A stretch of 64,000 bases of DNA. Origin: Undaria pinnatifida (Eukaryota; Sar; Phaeophyceae; Laminariales; Alariaceae). The notes under the pieces are model-generated. The model made no database searches. It had not been told where the DNA came from and saw only the letters and a list, made by a program, of their open reading frames with translations. A program made the position numbers and the translations under genes. The stretch lies in assembly GCA_012845835.1 (NCBI GenBank), contig JABAKD010000010.1, forward strand, positions 12,423,973 through 12,487,972. Direction: 5' to 3'. Positions 44,951 through 56,785 of this stretch are shown here, piece by piece; position 1 is the stretch's first letter, and each line of letters opens with the position of its first letter.

Positions 44951-46460
44951 TCAGGACGGTGGTGTGGAAGCATCAAAGCCACAGGTGAAGAGCGGCGAGG
45001 TGGTGTCCGGAGGTAAAGGAATTTTCGTCATGCACCTGGGATAATCCGCGGTGGACAGCGCCATTAGCCGTTTCGCACGCCGCGGGCGGAAGAGGCGGCC
45101 CATTGGTCTGACGGCGTGCCGGACAAGCGATGGTAATATATCACGGGAAGTGTTGTAGTGGCCGAGACAGCACTCCAGTGAAGAACTGAGGAGTCTGACC
45201 CTGTGATTTTCGAAAACGACGTCGACAAAACATCGCGACACCACGACTGTGCTGATGGTCCATTGGTCGTTTAAGGTCAAAGCTGCTCGATCTTGAGGCG
45301 TTCGGAGGGTGGCACTGTGTCGTCGAGCATGAATTAGTAGGGGGGTGAAATGGTAGCGATTGAGGCAAGGACGAATTTGGAGAGGTCGGCAGGGAGAGTG
45401 CAACACTGTGGGATGTCGTCCATTCTTGCATCTAACGGCAGGATAGAGCGGTGGTTGGAGTATTTCCAGTCGTGTCGGAATGGAGGTCGATGTCAAGGAG
45501 CTTGATGTGCAGAGGAAATCCGATGCTCAAGCCGGTCCCGCACCGACGACGTTAAGCAGACCAACCCTGTTGAAGGATAAAGCCTCACCCTTGAACACGG
45601 TCGTGTCTGATCCTTGAAGGACTACGGCAAGTCGCAGTAGCTGCGCCGTAGATCCACGCACAGCCACCCGAAAGGGGCGGGGTTGGCGTAGTTGGCCAAA
45701 CGTGGGACGAAAGGTGGTGCTCCAAGCGGGAGATGGTGATGGCGTGATGTTCGTGGATGGTGAAATAGGAACACTGTTGACAACCGCTGGCGTAGTTACA
45801 GCACACCAGCTCAGCACGGCCCAGACCTTGACGTCCTCCAATGCCGGGGTGCCCAAAGCCAGGCGTCAAGGAAAATTGCGGCAATCATGCTATGTGTACG
45901 TCGCTCAAGGCCAATCCAGCAGCAGATGTGGTGAAGTTGCTGTTAGCAACGTTGATGCGAGGAACTTGCACGTCCCAACCGAACCTGTTCGTTGATCACC
46001 ATCACGAGGATCTGACCCGTCTTGTGGTTGACGCGCTTGACACCGACGTTGGTACCGGGGTAGTACGAGCTGGAGTTGCTCTTGCAGATGACAGGGGGCT
46101 GAGAGGTAGCGCGATTGCTTTTGTCGAGAATTTCAATGCATTTGCCAGAAAGGAGATACATTGTGGCTCCATAAGCAGATGTAGCGGCCGGCGTGGATGC
46201 CGATACTGCCAATGCCGGCGAACTGTGCGTCGATAACGGGGTTCCTGCTGGCACCACGATTGAAGCACAGAGAAAGGTACCCGCGCCGTGGTGTGGTAGG
46301 TAAGGGTTCGTTTTTTTTCAGTCGGGCTGATGGCAACACCAGAACCGTGAGAAAGTGATACGAAAAGGTTTCGGCCGGCGACTCGTTTGACGGAGGCGCT
46401 TTTTGCTCTTGGCATGTATGGTATAGTGTCAGAGCCACCCACGGGCAAATCCATACCACC
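44951..46460 (-). other. Coding-like minus-strand stretch, unidentified
   Basis: Two long minus-strand frames (45527-45856, 109 residues; 44951-45496, 181 residues) lie in the same frame separated by one TGA, giving about 300 residues. Further frames of 104-150 residues lie upstream to 46460. Composition is balanced, with alternating hydrophobic/polar stretches, unlike the simple-sequence frames elsewhere. I recognise no family. It may be one element together with 46785-48745. Confidence 0.35.
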
Positions 46461-46617
46461 CCATCAGAAAAAAGGTGATGTTATCATACTAAGCGTACAG
46501 ACGACGGGAAACGGGGTTGTGGCACACGCGAAGAACCCATGGACGGATCACGTCGAAGATTTTAGACGCTCGCGGTTGATTAGTGGAGCGTGTTCGCCGG
46601 GAAGGTCTCTATAAGAG

Positions 46618-46930
46618 CCGGTCGCCCCGTTGGCGTATCAGGTTACGCTCGAGCCTGGTATAGGTCAGTTCCGTGAGTTCGAGCCCCGCCGAGTGCATAC
46701 TCGTATAAATTCGTTGGGACTTTTTCTTGTGCACAAATTGACTTGTGGAAAGCGCGAGAGCGTGTAGCAACACTCGATGAAAAATCAACGAGCAGTGGGA
46801 TTGCCGAACCCTATGCGCGATAAAAATTGAAGGCAAGAACCGGGGGGAAGAAGGGACGACACCTGTGACCACGGCTTGTCCAGAAGCTGGAAAGTAGGAG
46901 TGTGCGAAAAAAAATAAAATAATAATAATA
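46618..46930 (+). mobile_element. tRNA-derived SINE, copy D
   Basis: A full-length copy with head CGGTCGCCCCGTTGGCGTAT, B box GAGTTCGAGCCCCGCC, a small deletion in the body (GAGCGTGTAGCAACACTCG) and an A-rich AATAATAATA tail. It splits the coding-like minus-strand region 44951-48745. Confidence 0.9.
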
Positions 46931-48745
46931 CCACCGTTTTTTTGGGTGTCGTGAGTAGCGATTGAACGAGGAAAACGGTGTCGCTCTCGATGGTGTAAAA
47001 TCGACCTCTAGTATCGAGAGCGACAATTTGAGGACGCTGTGACGCATGCGATGATAGGAGTACACCTACATTTTCTAAGGTTCCCCCGCTTACTTGAGGA
47101 ACGCCATATAGTTCACACCCAAAAACTGACCAAGACAAAACTTGTGCGTTCACGCTCGATGAACAACCTCATCGCCTAGGTTTATGGCGGAGTGCAATTG
47201 TACAGCACGAAGGAGTATTCTAACAACAGTGCGTGGTTTCCCGTCTGAGGGCCCCCGTCGCTCGTAACGGTTCTGTCAAAAGTGCCATGAAATCTCCCTA
47301 TCGTACCGCGCGTCCTGCGGGCGGAGAGACGAGGGGACACAACTCGCTCGGTTCGCCATCGGGGGTGAAGAAGAGCCAAAGGAGAGGCGTCGAAAGGTGG
47401 CCGATCACCAGGGTACGATGTGTTGCTCACAACCCCCATCCCTTTGCGTGTGTAGCGCTCGAAAAGAGCGGAAGGAGTGGCCATAGTTAGGCTCGGCGGT
47501 AGACTCTGGGAGAAGAACTTGACGGAAGTTATCTTGACCAGATTGTTGAAGACGGGTTTTGGGCCGACGGAAACAGGTTGGAGAAATTTTCTGCACGCGT
47601 CGACGGCAGTAGAGGTCGGGGCAAGGTTTTTTTAGGAAGCGGAGAGACACCACGCTCCGTTGCGTTGGTCGTAGATGTGACAATTCGAGCAACTCTATGG
47701 GTGATGACTATTTCGCACAGCTGTCGGCGAGCGGCGGTAGCGAGGGGCGTTGCCACTGGTGCCCGGTGGTATCAACGGCAGTCCGGGGTGTTCCAGAGGC
47801 AGCGGCAGTGCGATTTCAGGTCTGATACTATGTCAGATCAGAAGGAGGTCTGGAAGCGGATCCGATGTCACAACGGTAGATTGTGGGGTGACGATAGATG
47901 GCCCACACGTTTAGCAAGGGGGAAGGTCAACGTCCGCAGCGCCCTTCACGGAGTTAGTTGAGGTGTCGGCATCAGAGACGTAAACGGAAACATGCGCGAC
48001 GAAGGAGCTGATGGTCAGGTTGGTGGTGGTTACGAGTGGCGTACGATAACATCTCCCAAGCCAGTACCACCGAAGGGCAGTGGCAGCGTAGTCGTTGCGG
48101 GATCTGTGGAAGATTTAACGAGTCCATCGAAGCCAAAGTATAAGTATGAAAGGGTTTCAAAAAGCGATACGACAAGCTTGGATTAGCTGGACCCCGACGA
48201 TGTCGGGTGGGTGAGAGTGGTTGATCGAGATCGATCGAAGTCGGTGGCAAGTTGAGAAAGGCAGGAGAGAAAACCGATGCTGCCGTTTGTGGAATAGTGT
48301 TGACATTTGGCACGTACGTGAGTAGAAAACAATTCCAAGAAGCACAAGCTGCGGGCGTGGTGCTCGCCAGCCTTGACGATGTGCTCGAGAGCCTTACAAT
48401 CAGAGCCAATGTGAGATTGGATGGGCCATAGCAGCCACGGAAGCTCTTAGTAGCCCAGACGATGTTTCTGCGGGTAGCCTCGGGATTCAAGGGGGTCCGG
48501 GAACGTTTGGAGTTGAGGGCGGCGCCGTGGCTGATGAAGACGATGGAGCAGGAGGCGTGACGGCGCTTTTTCTTACTCGAGAGTGGCGGAGAAGCTTTTG
48601 TGGCTGACGCTGCAATCGAAGCAGTAGGGGCTGGAGCGGTCGGCAAAAACATTCCACGGGGGTAAATCCAAAATCGGAAAGTGGCAAGGTCCCGACGGAG
48701 TCGCGGACGGCGGCTACCGTTTTCTTCGGCACGAAGTACCGCCAT
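46931..48745 (-). other. Coding-like minus-strand stretch, unidentified (5' part)
   Basis: The longest frame, 47972-48745 (257 residues), is Ser/Pro/Thr/Ala rich. Shorter overlapping minus-strand frames near 47960-48060 and 46940-47150 have beta-strand-like alternation (for example TNLTISSFVAHVSVYVSDAD). The reading appears to hop between frames, as in a decayed gene. No domain can be assigned with confidence. Its relation to 44951-46460 across the SINE is inferred from strand and texture only. Confidence 0.3.
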
Positions 48746-48759
48746 GCCCCGGCACGGAT

Positions 48760-49205
48760 TTACTGAGGCGTACGCGCGGAGATCAACCAGAGAAAACTTC
48801 GCAGAAGTAATAAATATCTGGTAGTAATAGTGGACGCCGCCAAGGAGATAATGTTCCTGGTAGTCTATCTACCGTCGTTGGCATGGGCGTGCTGGTAAGG
48901 ACCACCATCGTTTCACAATCACGAGGTATGGCAGACGCGTGCTGTTTGGGACGGCCAGCACGCCCAGCTCACAGGGAAGGGAAGCAACCGCGATATCCCA
49001 GTCCTTTGCAGGATTATAATCGCTGTCTCCGGGGGTTCTGAAAGGGCTTCCTTGAGGGCCCCAATATCAGGCTAAGGATAAAATTCGGAGGGTCAATTCG
49101 AGGCTCCCAATGGCGGCTCTGGAAGAAGGAAGAAGCTCGCCATTAAATAGGAAGTGTCGTGGTCGCATAGGTTCACGGCTATCTAATTTGCAAATTTTCC
49201 CCCTG
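48760..49205. other. Stretch without recognised feature
   Basis: Between the unidentified coding-like block and the LINE 3' fragment. It may include the LINE's 3' untranslated part. Nothing specific seen. Confidence 0.35.
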
Positions 49206-49209
49206 TAAC

Positions 49210-49900
49210 ATCAGTCTAATTTCGTTATCTCTTCCTCTAACACATTCCATCCCCCCCTGTGCAGTTCACATTCGCGCACCGTGTGGCTTCTACTCTCGTC
49301 TGCGTCGCCACAAGGGCAGCTCTGTGCGCTTTCTTCCTCCTCCACTCTACTACTGGTATCTCTCTTTATTCTTCCTGGCAGATCCAGGTCCCCTGCACGA
49401 AAATGAAGTAACCTTTTCGCGTAGTACATTGGGCCGTTCAAACACGTGTTCATCCCCATATTTTAATGTAACTCCCCGTATACCTCTAAATATTTTTCCT
49501 CATGCACCTTTTTTAGCGCTAGCCTATCCCTTATTTCTATCCTTTCCTTTTCTTCTGTCTTGTGCTCCCTAATCTTCTCTACGGACAGCAACTCTTCTTG
49601 GTTTCCTCCTAGGTCTTTCCATACTTTGTCGACTACGCTACCCTAGCTTCTTCCAGCTCGCCCTTTTGTAATACATATACAGCCCTATCAGCTATTGCTG
49701 GCAACCTCTTTTTTGGCATGTTCCTTGCTTTATATTGCCATTTCAACTTTCTCAGGTCTATATTTGTTTTAAGTTGGCACTTTCCCAGTTCTGCTCTTAG
49801 GCCATCTCTTATAATAAACTGATTCTGAAAACCGAAAATTATGGTTTCATCACCTTTGCAGGCGTATTTGACCCGGGTAGAGGGAGAGCCGCGCCCGCTC
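49210..49900 (-). pseudogene. LINE ORF2 C-terminal relic with zinc-knuckle
   Basis: On the minus strand a nearly continuous protein can be read: GDETIIFGFQNQF, DLRKLKWQYKARNMPKKR, then (after a one-base frameshift) VVDKVWKDLGGNQEELLS, EEKYLEVYGEL, a TAA stop, NTCLNGPMYYAKRLLHFRAG and finally CPCGDADESRSHTVREC. The Cys-x-Cys...His...Cys pattern is the zinc-binding end found after the reverse transcriptase in many non-LTR elements (zf-RVT type). The reverse transcriptase proper is absent. Only one frameshift and one stop are seen, so it is younger than the LINE at 19985-22250 and from a different family. The T-rich plus strand (49550-49800) reflects its A-rich coding strand. Confidence 0.75.
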
Positions 49901-50844
49901 TTCTCAAAGCCCGACTACGAAGCCTTTTTGCGAGACGCATCCAATGACGTTTGCCGTTTTTTCAGGGGAGGAGTATGATTTTTTTCGATACACCGTCGTG
50001 TCCTCCAAATCAGTTTCGGACGCCATTTACCCGAAAAACAGGCCATTTTTTTCGGATGAAACTGCGATCTATATCCGAAACTGGGTTTGCCTTATTTTTT
50101 GTTCTAGAATTTTTCAAACTGACATCCTGAACAAACGGAACGTCATTGGATGCGTCTCGTATAAGAGATGGGCTTAGTACTGTATTGCTCATCGGGAGGC
50201 GGGGGCGAAATTTGGTGACTGGTGGGGGAAAAACGGCGAAAAAAGAAGAGCGCCGTGATGTCATGACGAAGCTGAGCCTGCTTGCTGTGTCCAGGCAAAG
50301 ATGATGCGCGTAGACCGCTAAAACAAAACTTCGCAACCGATGACGCAGAGCTCCAGTTGTTGTTTTGTCAACGTTACGAGCGGCGTTCCGCCATCGGATG
50401 GTCGCTCGTAGCCCGTGCGAATGGTGCCAGGTTGATGCACACGCTGGGTATTGCCAGATTGTATATGGGACGAGTAGATTATACTGCTGTATTGGACAAT
50501 GCGGGCCCAGGCTACTGTGGGGAGGTCACTTTCGGGCCCTTTTTTTTCGCGTGCTATGATAGAGGTAGCGTTTTTCGTTTGAAATGTTTTCTGAAGGACG
50601 GGGCTCCTTAACCCAAAATCGTCGGAAAATACGCCCCCTTAATTTTTGCGTGATTCTCGTTGTGTACCTAGTCCACGGGAGTTTTCATCCTGTAGCAGTT
50701 TTTCTTTTCTCCAAATTAGGCTTTGGGCTAAGAAGGACACGTCTTAAGCTCCGAAAATGAGGGGTAGTATTAAGAAAAAAAGTGGTGCACCTCTATCGTA
50801 GCACGCGTCTGACCCCCTGCTTGCGATCCCAAGCTTTCATGCTG

Positions 50845-51290
50845 TTATACTTGGCGATACAAATCCGCAATGGAATGTTGAGCTACGCTGCGCCGAAGAA
50901 ATCCCTAAAACATTTTTGCCAGTGAGGTACAGAGTCACTCGTGCGAGTGGCTCACACCCGGTAGTGAAAATATCAGGGCTTTTCACGGTTCAGATCGCTT
51001 CTTGGTATGGTATACCGTACCAGTCGGATCGGGTCGGGGTGACCCGGCTCGACCCGTGATACTTGAAAAACCTCCTGACCCGACTCGACCCGACCCGTGA
51101 GACACCGAAGAACACCTGACCCGACTCGACCCGACCCGTGAGACACCGAAGAAACACCTGACCCGACCCGACTCGACCAGCGAGTTTGAAAATGTCATGA
51201 CCCGTGAAAAGCCCTGGAAAATAGGGGTATATCGTATAATCCCCCCTAGCGTAGCCTTGTACTACGCACAACAGAATTTGGACACATACC
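50845..51290 (+). repeat. Dispersed repeat R3, copy 1 (filled)
   Basis: Matches 52360-52555 in CAATGGAATG-TTAGCTACGCTGCGCCGA, ACTCGTGCGAGTGGCTCA and CCCGGTAGTGAAAA, then, after an inserted element, ATAGGGGTATATCGTA and CCCCCCTA-GCGTAGCCTTG. The palindrome CACTCGTGCGAGTG is notable. Confidence 0.75.
50974..51216. mobile_element. hAT-like miniature element with empty-site control
   Basis: A 243-bp insertion with terminal inverted repeats CAGGGCTTTTCACGG (left) and CCGTGAAAAGCCCTG (right). It is flanked by GAAAATAT and GAAAATAG, an 8-bp target duplication with one mismatch. The paralogous sequence at 52480-52505 lacks it and has a single GAAAAATGGGGG. The internal part is 3 imperfect ~55-bp repeats of CGACTCGACCCGACCCGTGA. 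The 8-bp duplication and CAGGG tips point to hAT; there is no transposase. Confidence 0.85.
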
Positions 51291-51718
51291 ACGGTAGAGG
51301 TGTACGGTTTTTCCCTCTGAGACTCATGAACACTTGAGGAGCTCTAAACCTCGTCCAAAAACTGGTCTTGAGATACATAGAAAGAGATAACAATCCCATG
51401 GTCTACGCATACAGCAAAAACATGTTGTAGGACGAGAACGGCATTCCTTCCGACGATTTTTGAGTCAAGGATCTCGGTCATTCACAAAAAAAGTTTTACC
51501 CCAAAAGTGCTACGTACCCTTACCGTGGCAGGCATGTGTTGGCAGCATTCAGTGTTCCTACACAGGTGCAAAGGTGTGAAACGGTCCTATAACGAGTGTC
51601 GGCATTTTTTTTGTTGGCGGTGGAAAGACAATGGGTCAGGGGTCAGTGCACGGCAATTTAGGGACCAAGGCTACGGTGGGGGGAGGTACTCAGTTTGTGC
51701 ATGGCCGTAGTCGTGTGA

Positions 51719-51810
51719 CATTAGACCCTCGCATCCCTACTATGCCGGGACGGAGCACGTCGGGTTTGCACCAACCAGGCAGGCATTGCTTGCACCAAGC
51801 GCGAAGCGCC
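51719..51810. repeat. Short repeat shared with 35448-35545
   Basis: AGACCCTCGCATCCCTACTA, GCCGGGACGGAGCACGTCG and TGCACCAAGCGCGA match the earlier segment with scattered differences. Unclassified. Confidence 0.6.
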
Positions 51811-52359
51811 ATGAGGTGTTCGACGAGTCGCACGAAGGGTGAACTGCATCTTTCCAAGAACCGCTCGGAATACGGACTTCGGCACCTTGTGCCTACTTTC
51901 TTGTTTTTTGTCATCCCTGACAGCGCCAATGAGTTATACGTTGTTTTTTGGTGTGACCACTCCAGAGACAGCAATGAGTGTTACTATGTAACTCCCTCGT
52001 GGGTGCCTTACCAATTTCACACTACGTGATGCAATCATTCCCTTTGGGCGGAGGTAGGGTTCTCCACCCCGCACAATATGATCTACTCGATAACCATCAC
52101 GGTGACCGCCAAAAAAAACAACAACAACAATAACAACGACAAAACGGTACCCTGGCCGTCTAGCTCACGCAGTGATTGGCATGTTTTACAGCGTCGTCGA
52201 CAACCAACGCCAGCCCCAATATACACATGACGTTTTACAGCGTCGGTGCAATTGAGGCCAACTATTATACGGAAGGGGGGTCACTTTTGGGGCTTTTTCT
52301 CTCAGTGGATCGGGGTTACTCGCGCGAGTGATCCCCCGTGCTCCTTTGTAATCTTAATC

Positions 52360-52555
52360 TATCGTGCTGTTTCAACGATATCAATCCTCAATGGAATGGT
52401 TAGCTACGCTGCGCCGAACAAACCGCCGAAAGTCTTTTCGTCCGTGGGGTACGGAGTTACTCGTGCGAGTGGCTCAAACCCGGTAGTGAAAAATGGGGGT
52501 ATATCATAACATCATCATAACATCCCCCCTACTAATACCGTAGCCTTGGTCTAAC
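52360..52555 (+). repeat. Dispersed repeat R3, copy 2 (empty site)
   Basis: The uninterrupted relative of 50845-51290, including GTGAAAAATGGGGGTATATC where copy 1 carries the hAT-like insertion. Confidence 0.75.
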
Positions 52556-52560
52556 ACACT

Positions 52561-52785
52561 GTGACAGAAGGCGATGTACGTTTTAGAATTGACAACCTAT
52601 TTTTTGTGTTGGAAGCTAAAGCTGTAACTGGCGACGCCCCAAACCGGATGTCTCTTGAGCTGACATCGTTGTTCGCAATTGGTACAGACGCGGCGGGGTT
52701 ACAGGCAGTCGAAAGAAATGTAACCGAAACTGCGGCGGAATTAATAAGTGGCTCGTGTTGTGGAGTGATCTGCGCAGATGTGTAA
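52561..52785 (+). other. Coding-like 74-residue frame, unidentified
   Basis: A clean frame with natural-looking composition (VRFRIDNLFFVLEAKAVTGD ... TETAAELISG). It ends at a TAA exactly where the duplicated block below begins. I do not recognise it; it might be an exon remnant. Confidence 0.25.
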
Positions 52786-53050
52786 GCTATAGACAAGACG
52801 TGACACGGTGTCAGTTCTCTCATGAATTGCAGGATATATCATGTCATAGCTCCGTGTGATGGCCGGCACATAATGGCGATGCTTCAGGAAAGCATCGCAC
52901 ATCCGACAAAGGCCTATGTTAGTGTGTTCTTTAGAGTTTTATGCTTGTTTTTTTCTGCGTGATGTTGAGAGACGAATAATGGAGAAATTCATGACATGCC
53001 GTGAGCCATGGAGGAGGTCGACCAACCAGCACCGACACCCTGCGTCCGTA
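52755..53050 (+). repeat. Direct duplication, copy 1 (~295 bp)
   Basis: Matches 53185-53490 over its whole length with roughly 15% differences by eye. Shared words include TGCAGGATATATCATGTCAT, AATGGCGATGCTTCA and CCAACCAGCACCGACACCC. This copy has several stops in the frame that is open in copy 2. Confidence 0.85.
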
Positions 53051-53184
53051 CACACATAACATTTGGCACCGTCGGCAGGTTAGTTTAGAATAGCCGCATC
53101 TTCGATTTCCCTTCCGATTTCTGGATATTTCGTTGGGTCATCTGATGATCATGTGATCTGCATCTACGACTATTCAGGGTGGGC

Positions 53185-53490
53185 TAATGTTATGGAGTGA
53201 TCCGCGTAGATGTGTAAGATATAGATAAGGCGTGACACGATGTCAGTTATCTGATGAACTGCAGGATATATCATGTCATAGCTTTGTATGATGGTCGGCC
53301 CATAATGGCGATGCTTCACAAAAACATCGCACATCCGATCAGTGCCTCTTTTAGTGTGCTCTTTAGTCTAGAGTATTATGTTTGGCCCTTTCTGTGTGAT
53401 ATTGAGAGACGAATTAATGGAGCAATTATTGAGATGCCATGCGCCATGGAGGAGAGCGACCAACCAGCACCGACACCCTGCGTCCCCACG
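53185..53490 (+). repeat. Direct duplication, copy 2 with open frame
   Basis: The frame 53254-53529 (91 residues, MNCRIYHVIALYDGRPIMAM at the start) is open here but broken in copy 1. No domain recognised. Whether it was ever coding is unclear. Confidence 0.6.
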
Positions 53491-53529
53491 GGATACCTTT
53501 ACACTCGGGCACGAAGCTCGAAGCTCTGA

Positions 53530-55740
53530 GCTCTTGACTCGTGGCTTCTGGTCTATGGATGGCGTGCTCGCGTGACTCCGTGACCAGTGAGAAGAGTGGG
53601 GGCGCGAGCTGCTGCTGCCGCTGTAGCCAGCGGCCCCTATGGTATGTTGCCCTTGAGGGTGATCACTGCTTTGTGCTCCTGACAACTGCACACCCGTTCT
53701 GGGGAGTAACAAAAAAGTTCGAATTTTAGAGTAGAATCACTTTAGGGATTGGAAAAAAAAAGTTATCACGGCAGTGCAGTACGACGTAGTAGCTAGTTGT
53801 ATTATACGTAAATATTGCACCAGTCGGTATGCTGTCCGCATGTTCGCATCCACCTGGTATGAAACAACGAGCAGGATGCGAGGTACGTACGTGCGTGCGA
53901 CTCGTGGCTTCTCTTTCTTGCCCTCTGCTTCTCCTTCTCGGTAGTGCGATGTGTACGATGCATGGTGCATGATGCACCACATGATAATGGTGTGATCACG
54001 CTGCTAGATGATTGATTGATGAACCGCTGAGCGGCGAAAAAAAATGATCAGAACCCTTGTGGGGGACCGTCGTTGGCCACTTCAGGTAGTAGCCACAGGA
54101 AACAAAACGGTGACTCCCGAGAGCGTCGTCCCTGTTAACTGTTGACATGTCTGGGGGACTTGCAAACCGCTACTCATGCATTTATGCCGTGCGACGTACG
54201 CATGCAACAACTCGCGGCGCTTCTTCTCCTGCGGGGCAACGACCAACGACTAAAATCTGACATGCCACGTTGATTGAGTTCATGTAGGGAACGCGCGTAC
54301 GCAACGTTATACCTGGTAGGCTACGATACAACAACGGTCTAAAACAATTTAATCGTACCGGTAGCTCGTACCTTGAATGATGCCAGTAGTTAATTTGTAC
54401 GTCGACATCTGTCATCAGTAAATAAGCGTAGCTAGTGTCATGTGGCCATATTTTTATTTGGACTGCAACGCGGAGACTGCCACACGTTACACCCCAATCA
54501 CCCACCACACCCAAACGCGCCCGCCGCTCGGCCAATCCACATACCGCAACAGTGTATGCACACTCGTGGCAGCAGTCCGAAGTCTGAGAGACCGGGGGCC
54601 TGCGGGGGGTGCGCGGCGCAAGGTCCACGCACAAACGTCGAAACGCCATACAACAATGATTCATGGTTCTTGTGAACTTTGCTTCGTCAGGCGCGAAAGG
54701 TTCCGATCTCGCGGTGGTCACAAAACACAGGAAAACATCCTGGGATCGTGCCCGGTCCGCTGCTGCCGTCTGTGCGGCTGGCTAGGAATTGCAGCATTTC
54801 CGCGGTGTTTGCATACACGAGCGTGTGGGAAAATGAATACGTCGGCAACACAGCCGCCCCTGATTCTCCTTGGCAGCTTGACCCCACGCCGACTTTGATA
54901 CCACTCAGACCTGGACCCTCCAAACTGACCCTGGATACATAATTAGCAGCCGACAGATTCCACTTTCTTGGTACCTACCCTCCCACGTCGACCTAACGCA
55001 CCAAAATCGAGGTGTTTTACCTAACGGCAACGGCAAAAACGGGAACACTAAACCAGTATGTAATGCTTGCCTGACCTGTAGTTTTCTCCCGCAAGTTCGG
55101 GTCTGCAACTACTCGCACCCGTGCTGCTGTGCTCCCGTGCTATCAAAATACGTATTTTCGCATCCCAACGGGTTTACGAGGTGCTACCAATCCCGCCGTG
55201 AAACGTGAAATGTACCGTAGGATGCTCGAGTACCTCGAGTACCATAGCTATGCGACAAAAAAAGTGCAATCTCGCGTGTCATACGTTCGAAACGCACCGC
55301 AAAACATGCTCGATAGCCGCCAAAACAGTACCGCTTTTTTCAAATTTCAAGTTTCGAAGATTTTGCCACGAAGATATGCCGTGACTTTCGTAAAAACGTG
55401 TTTGCATGGTCTCCCAAATGCAGACAAACCTGTGATATTTTGATAATTTCACCCCTATGGCGGGTGCTAATCTATGGGGTGTTAAATCTACAAACAGTAG
55501 GCCCGGTGCTTACGAGGTTGGACCTTACGCCCGATAAAGCAGAAGTACCAGGTAGTTCGAAACAACCATTCTGCTGAAAGAAGAGTTCTCGCAAGCAACC
55601 CGGCAAACAAGCACGATTCTGTGATTCCTGACAGTCATCTTGGTGACTTCATACACCTAAACCGTTGTTGCATTTATATTCAAACAACACATGCAAGCCT
55701 TAGACGTGCCTTTTTCAGAATGCCACGTCTTTTAAACCAA
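53530..55740. other. Stretch without supported gene
   Basis: Frames of 179 (minus, 54182-54721) and 152 residues (plus, 54440-54898) overlap on opposite strands and have no recognised domain. One TACCTGGTA word occurs near 54309 and one TACCAGGTA near 55548. Confidence 0.4.
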
Positions 55741-55744
55741 GACT

Positions 55745-56145
55745 ACCACGGATAACTCAACACAATGTCTTCAAAGAACACCTTCACAGCATACCTTCAA
55801 ATCATATCTTCAAAGTAGATATTCAAATCACCTTGAAAGCATATCTTCAAAGCGTGTCTTTAAAATCATGTCTTCAAATCATAGCTTGAAACCATATATT
55901 GAAATCGATATTCAAAGCATATCTCCAAATTACATCTTTAAAACGTACCTTCGAAGCACATCTTTAAATCACATCTTCCAATCACATCTTCAAGCTTTTC
56001 TATCTTCAAATAACATCTGCGAATCACATCTCCAAAGCATATCTTCAAACGCCATCTTCGAAAAATCTCTTCGAATCACATCTTTGACGCCCATCTTCAA
56101 AATCAAATCTTCAAATCATGTCTTCAAACGCCTCCTCGCCATTCA
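55745..56145. repeat. Degenerate TCTTCAAA minisatellite
   Basis: About 25 drifting units of 15-18 bp around ATCTTCAAATCACAT, with the word TCTTCAAA or TCTTCGAA recurring. Old array, non-coding. Confidence 0.8.
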
Positions 56146-56289
56146 TCTGTAAAGCGCCCGGGCGATGAAAGAGCGAGCGGCAGAGGGGCAGGGAAAAGGG
56201 GGCGCTCGAGTTAGACCCAATCCCACGACTCGAGGTAGACCTACTTCCGGTACATTCGAAACCTAGTTCTGTCCCCAGCATCCGTCATG

Positions 56290-56785
56290 GCATGTGGATG
56301 GGATGTGATGGGACGGTATGGGACGGAACGGTATGGTATGGTATGGTATGGTATGGTATGGTATGGTATGGTATGGTATGGTATGGTATGGTATGGTATG
56401 GTATGGTATGGTATGGTATGGTATGGTATGGTGTGGTATGGTGTGGTATGGTATGATATGGTATGGTATGGGACGGGATTGGATGGATGAGGGATGGGAT
56501 GGGATGGGATGGGATGGGATGGGATGGGATGGGATGGGATGGGATTGAATGGGATTGGATGGGATTGGATGGGATGGGATGTGATGGCATAGGATGGGAT
56601 GGGATGGAATGGGATGGGATGGGATGGGATGGGGTGGAGTGGGACGGGATAGGATGGGATGGGATGGCATTGGGTGGGATGGGATGAGACGGGATAGGAT
56701 TGGATAGGATAGGGTTGAGTGGGGTGGGATTGGGTGGAGTGCGATATTGGATGACTTGGCAGGCTATGGGGTGACATGGGATATG
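56290..56785. repeat. Pentanucleotide satellite (GGTAT)n then (GGGAT)n
   Basis: A nearly perfect GGTAT block (about 56329-56470) passes into a GGGAT block that decays to the right into GGATT variants. Both strands are open in several frames only because the pentamer has no stop (YGMVW and HTIPY repeats). Confidence 0.95.

Noticed and set aside
47950-48070. Possible capsid-like beta-strand segment on the minus strand
   Set aside because: A run of about 37 residues has the strand-like alternation seen near the end of picorna-like jelly-roll capsid domains, but the resemblance is from memory, covers one short piece and needs a frameshift to extend. Too weak to call a viral insertion.
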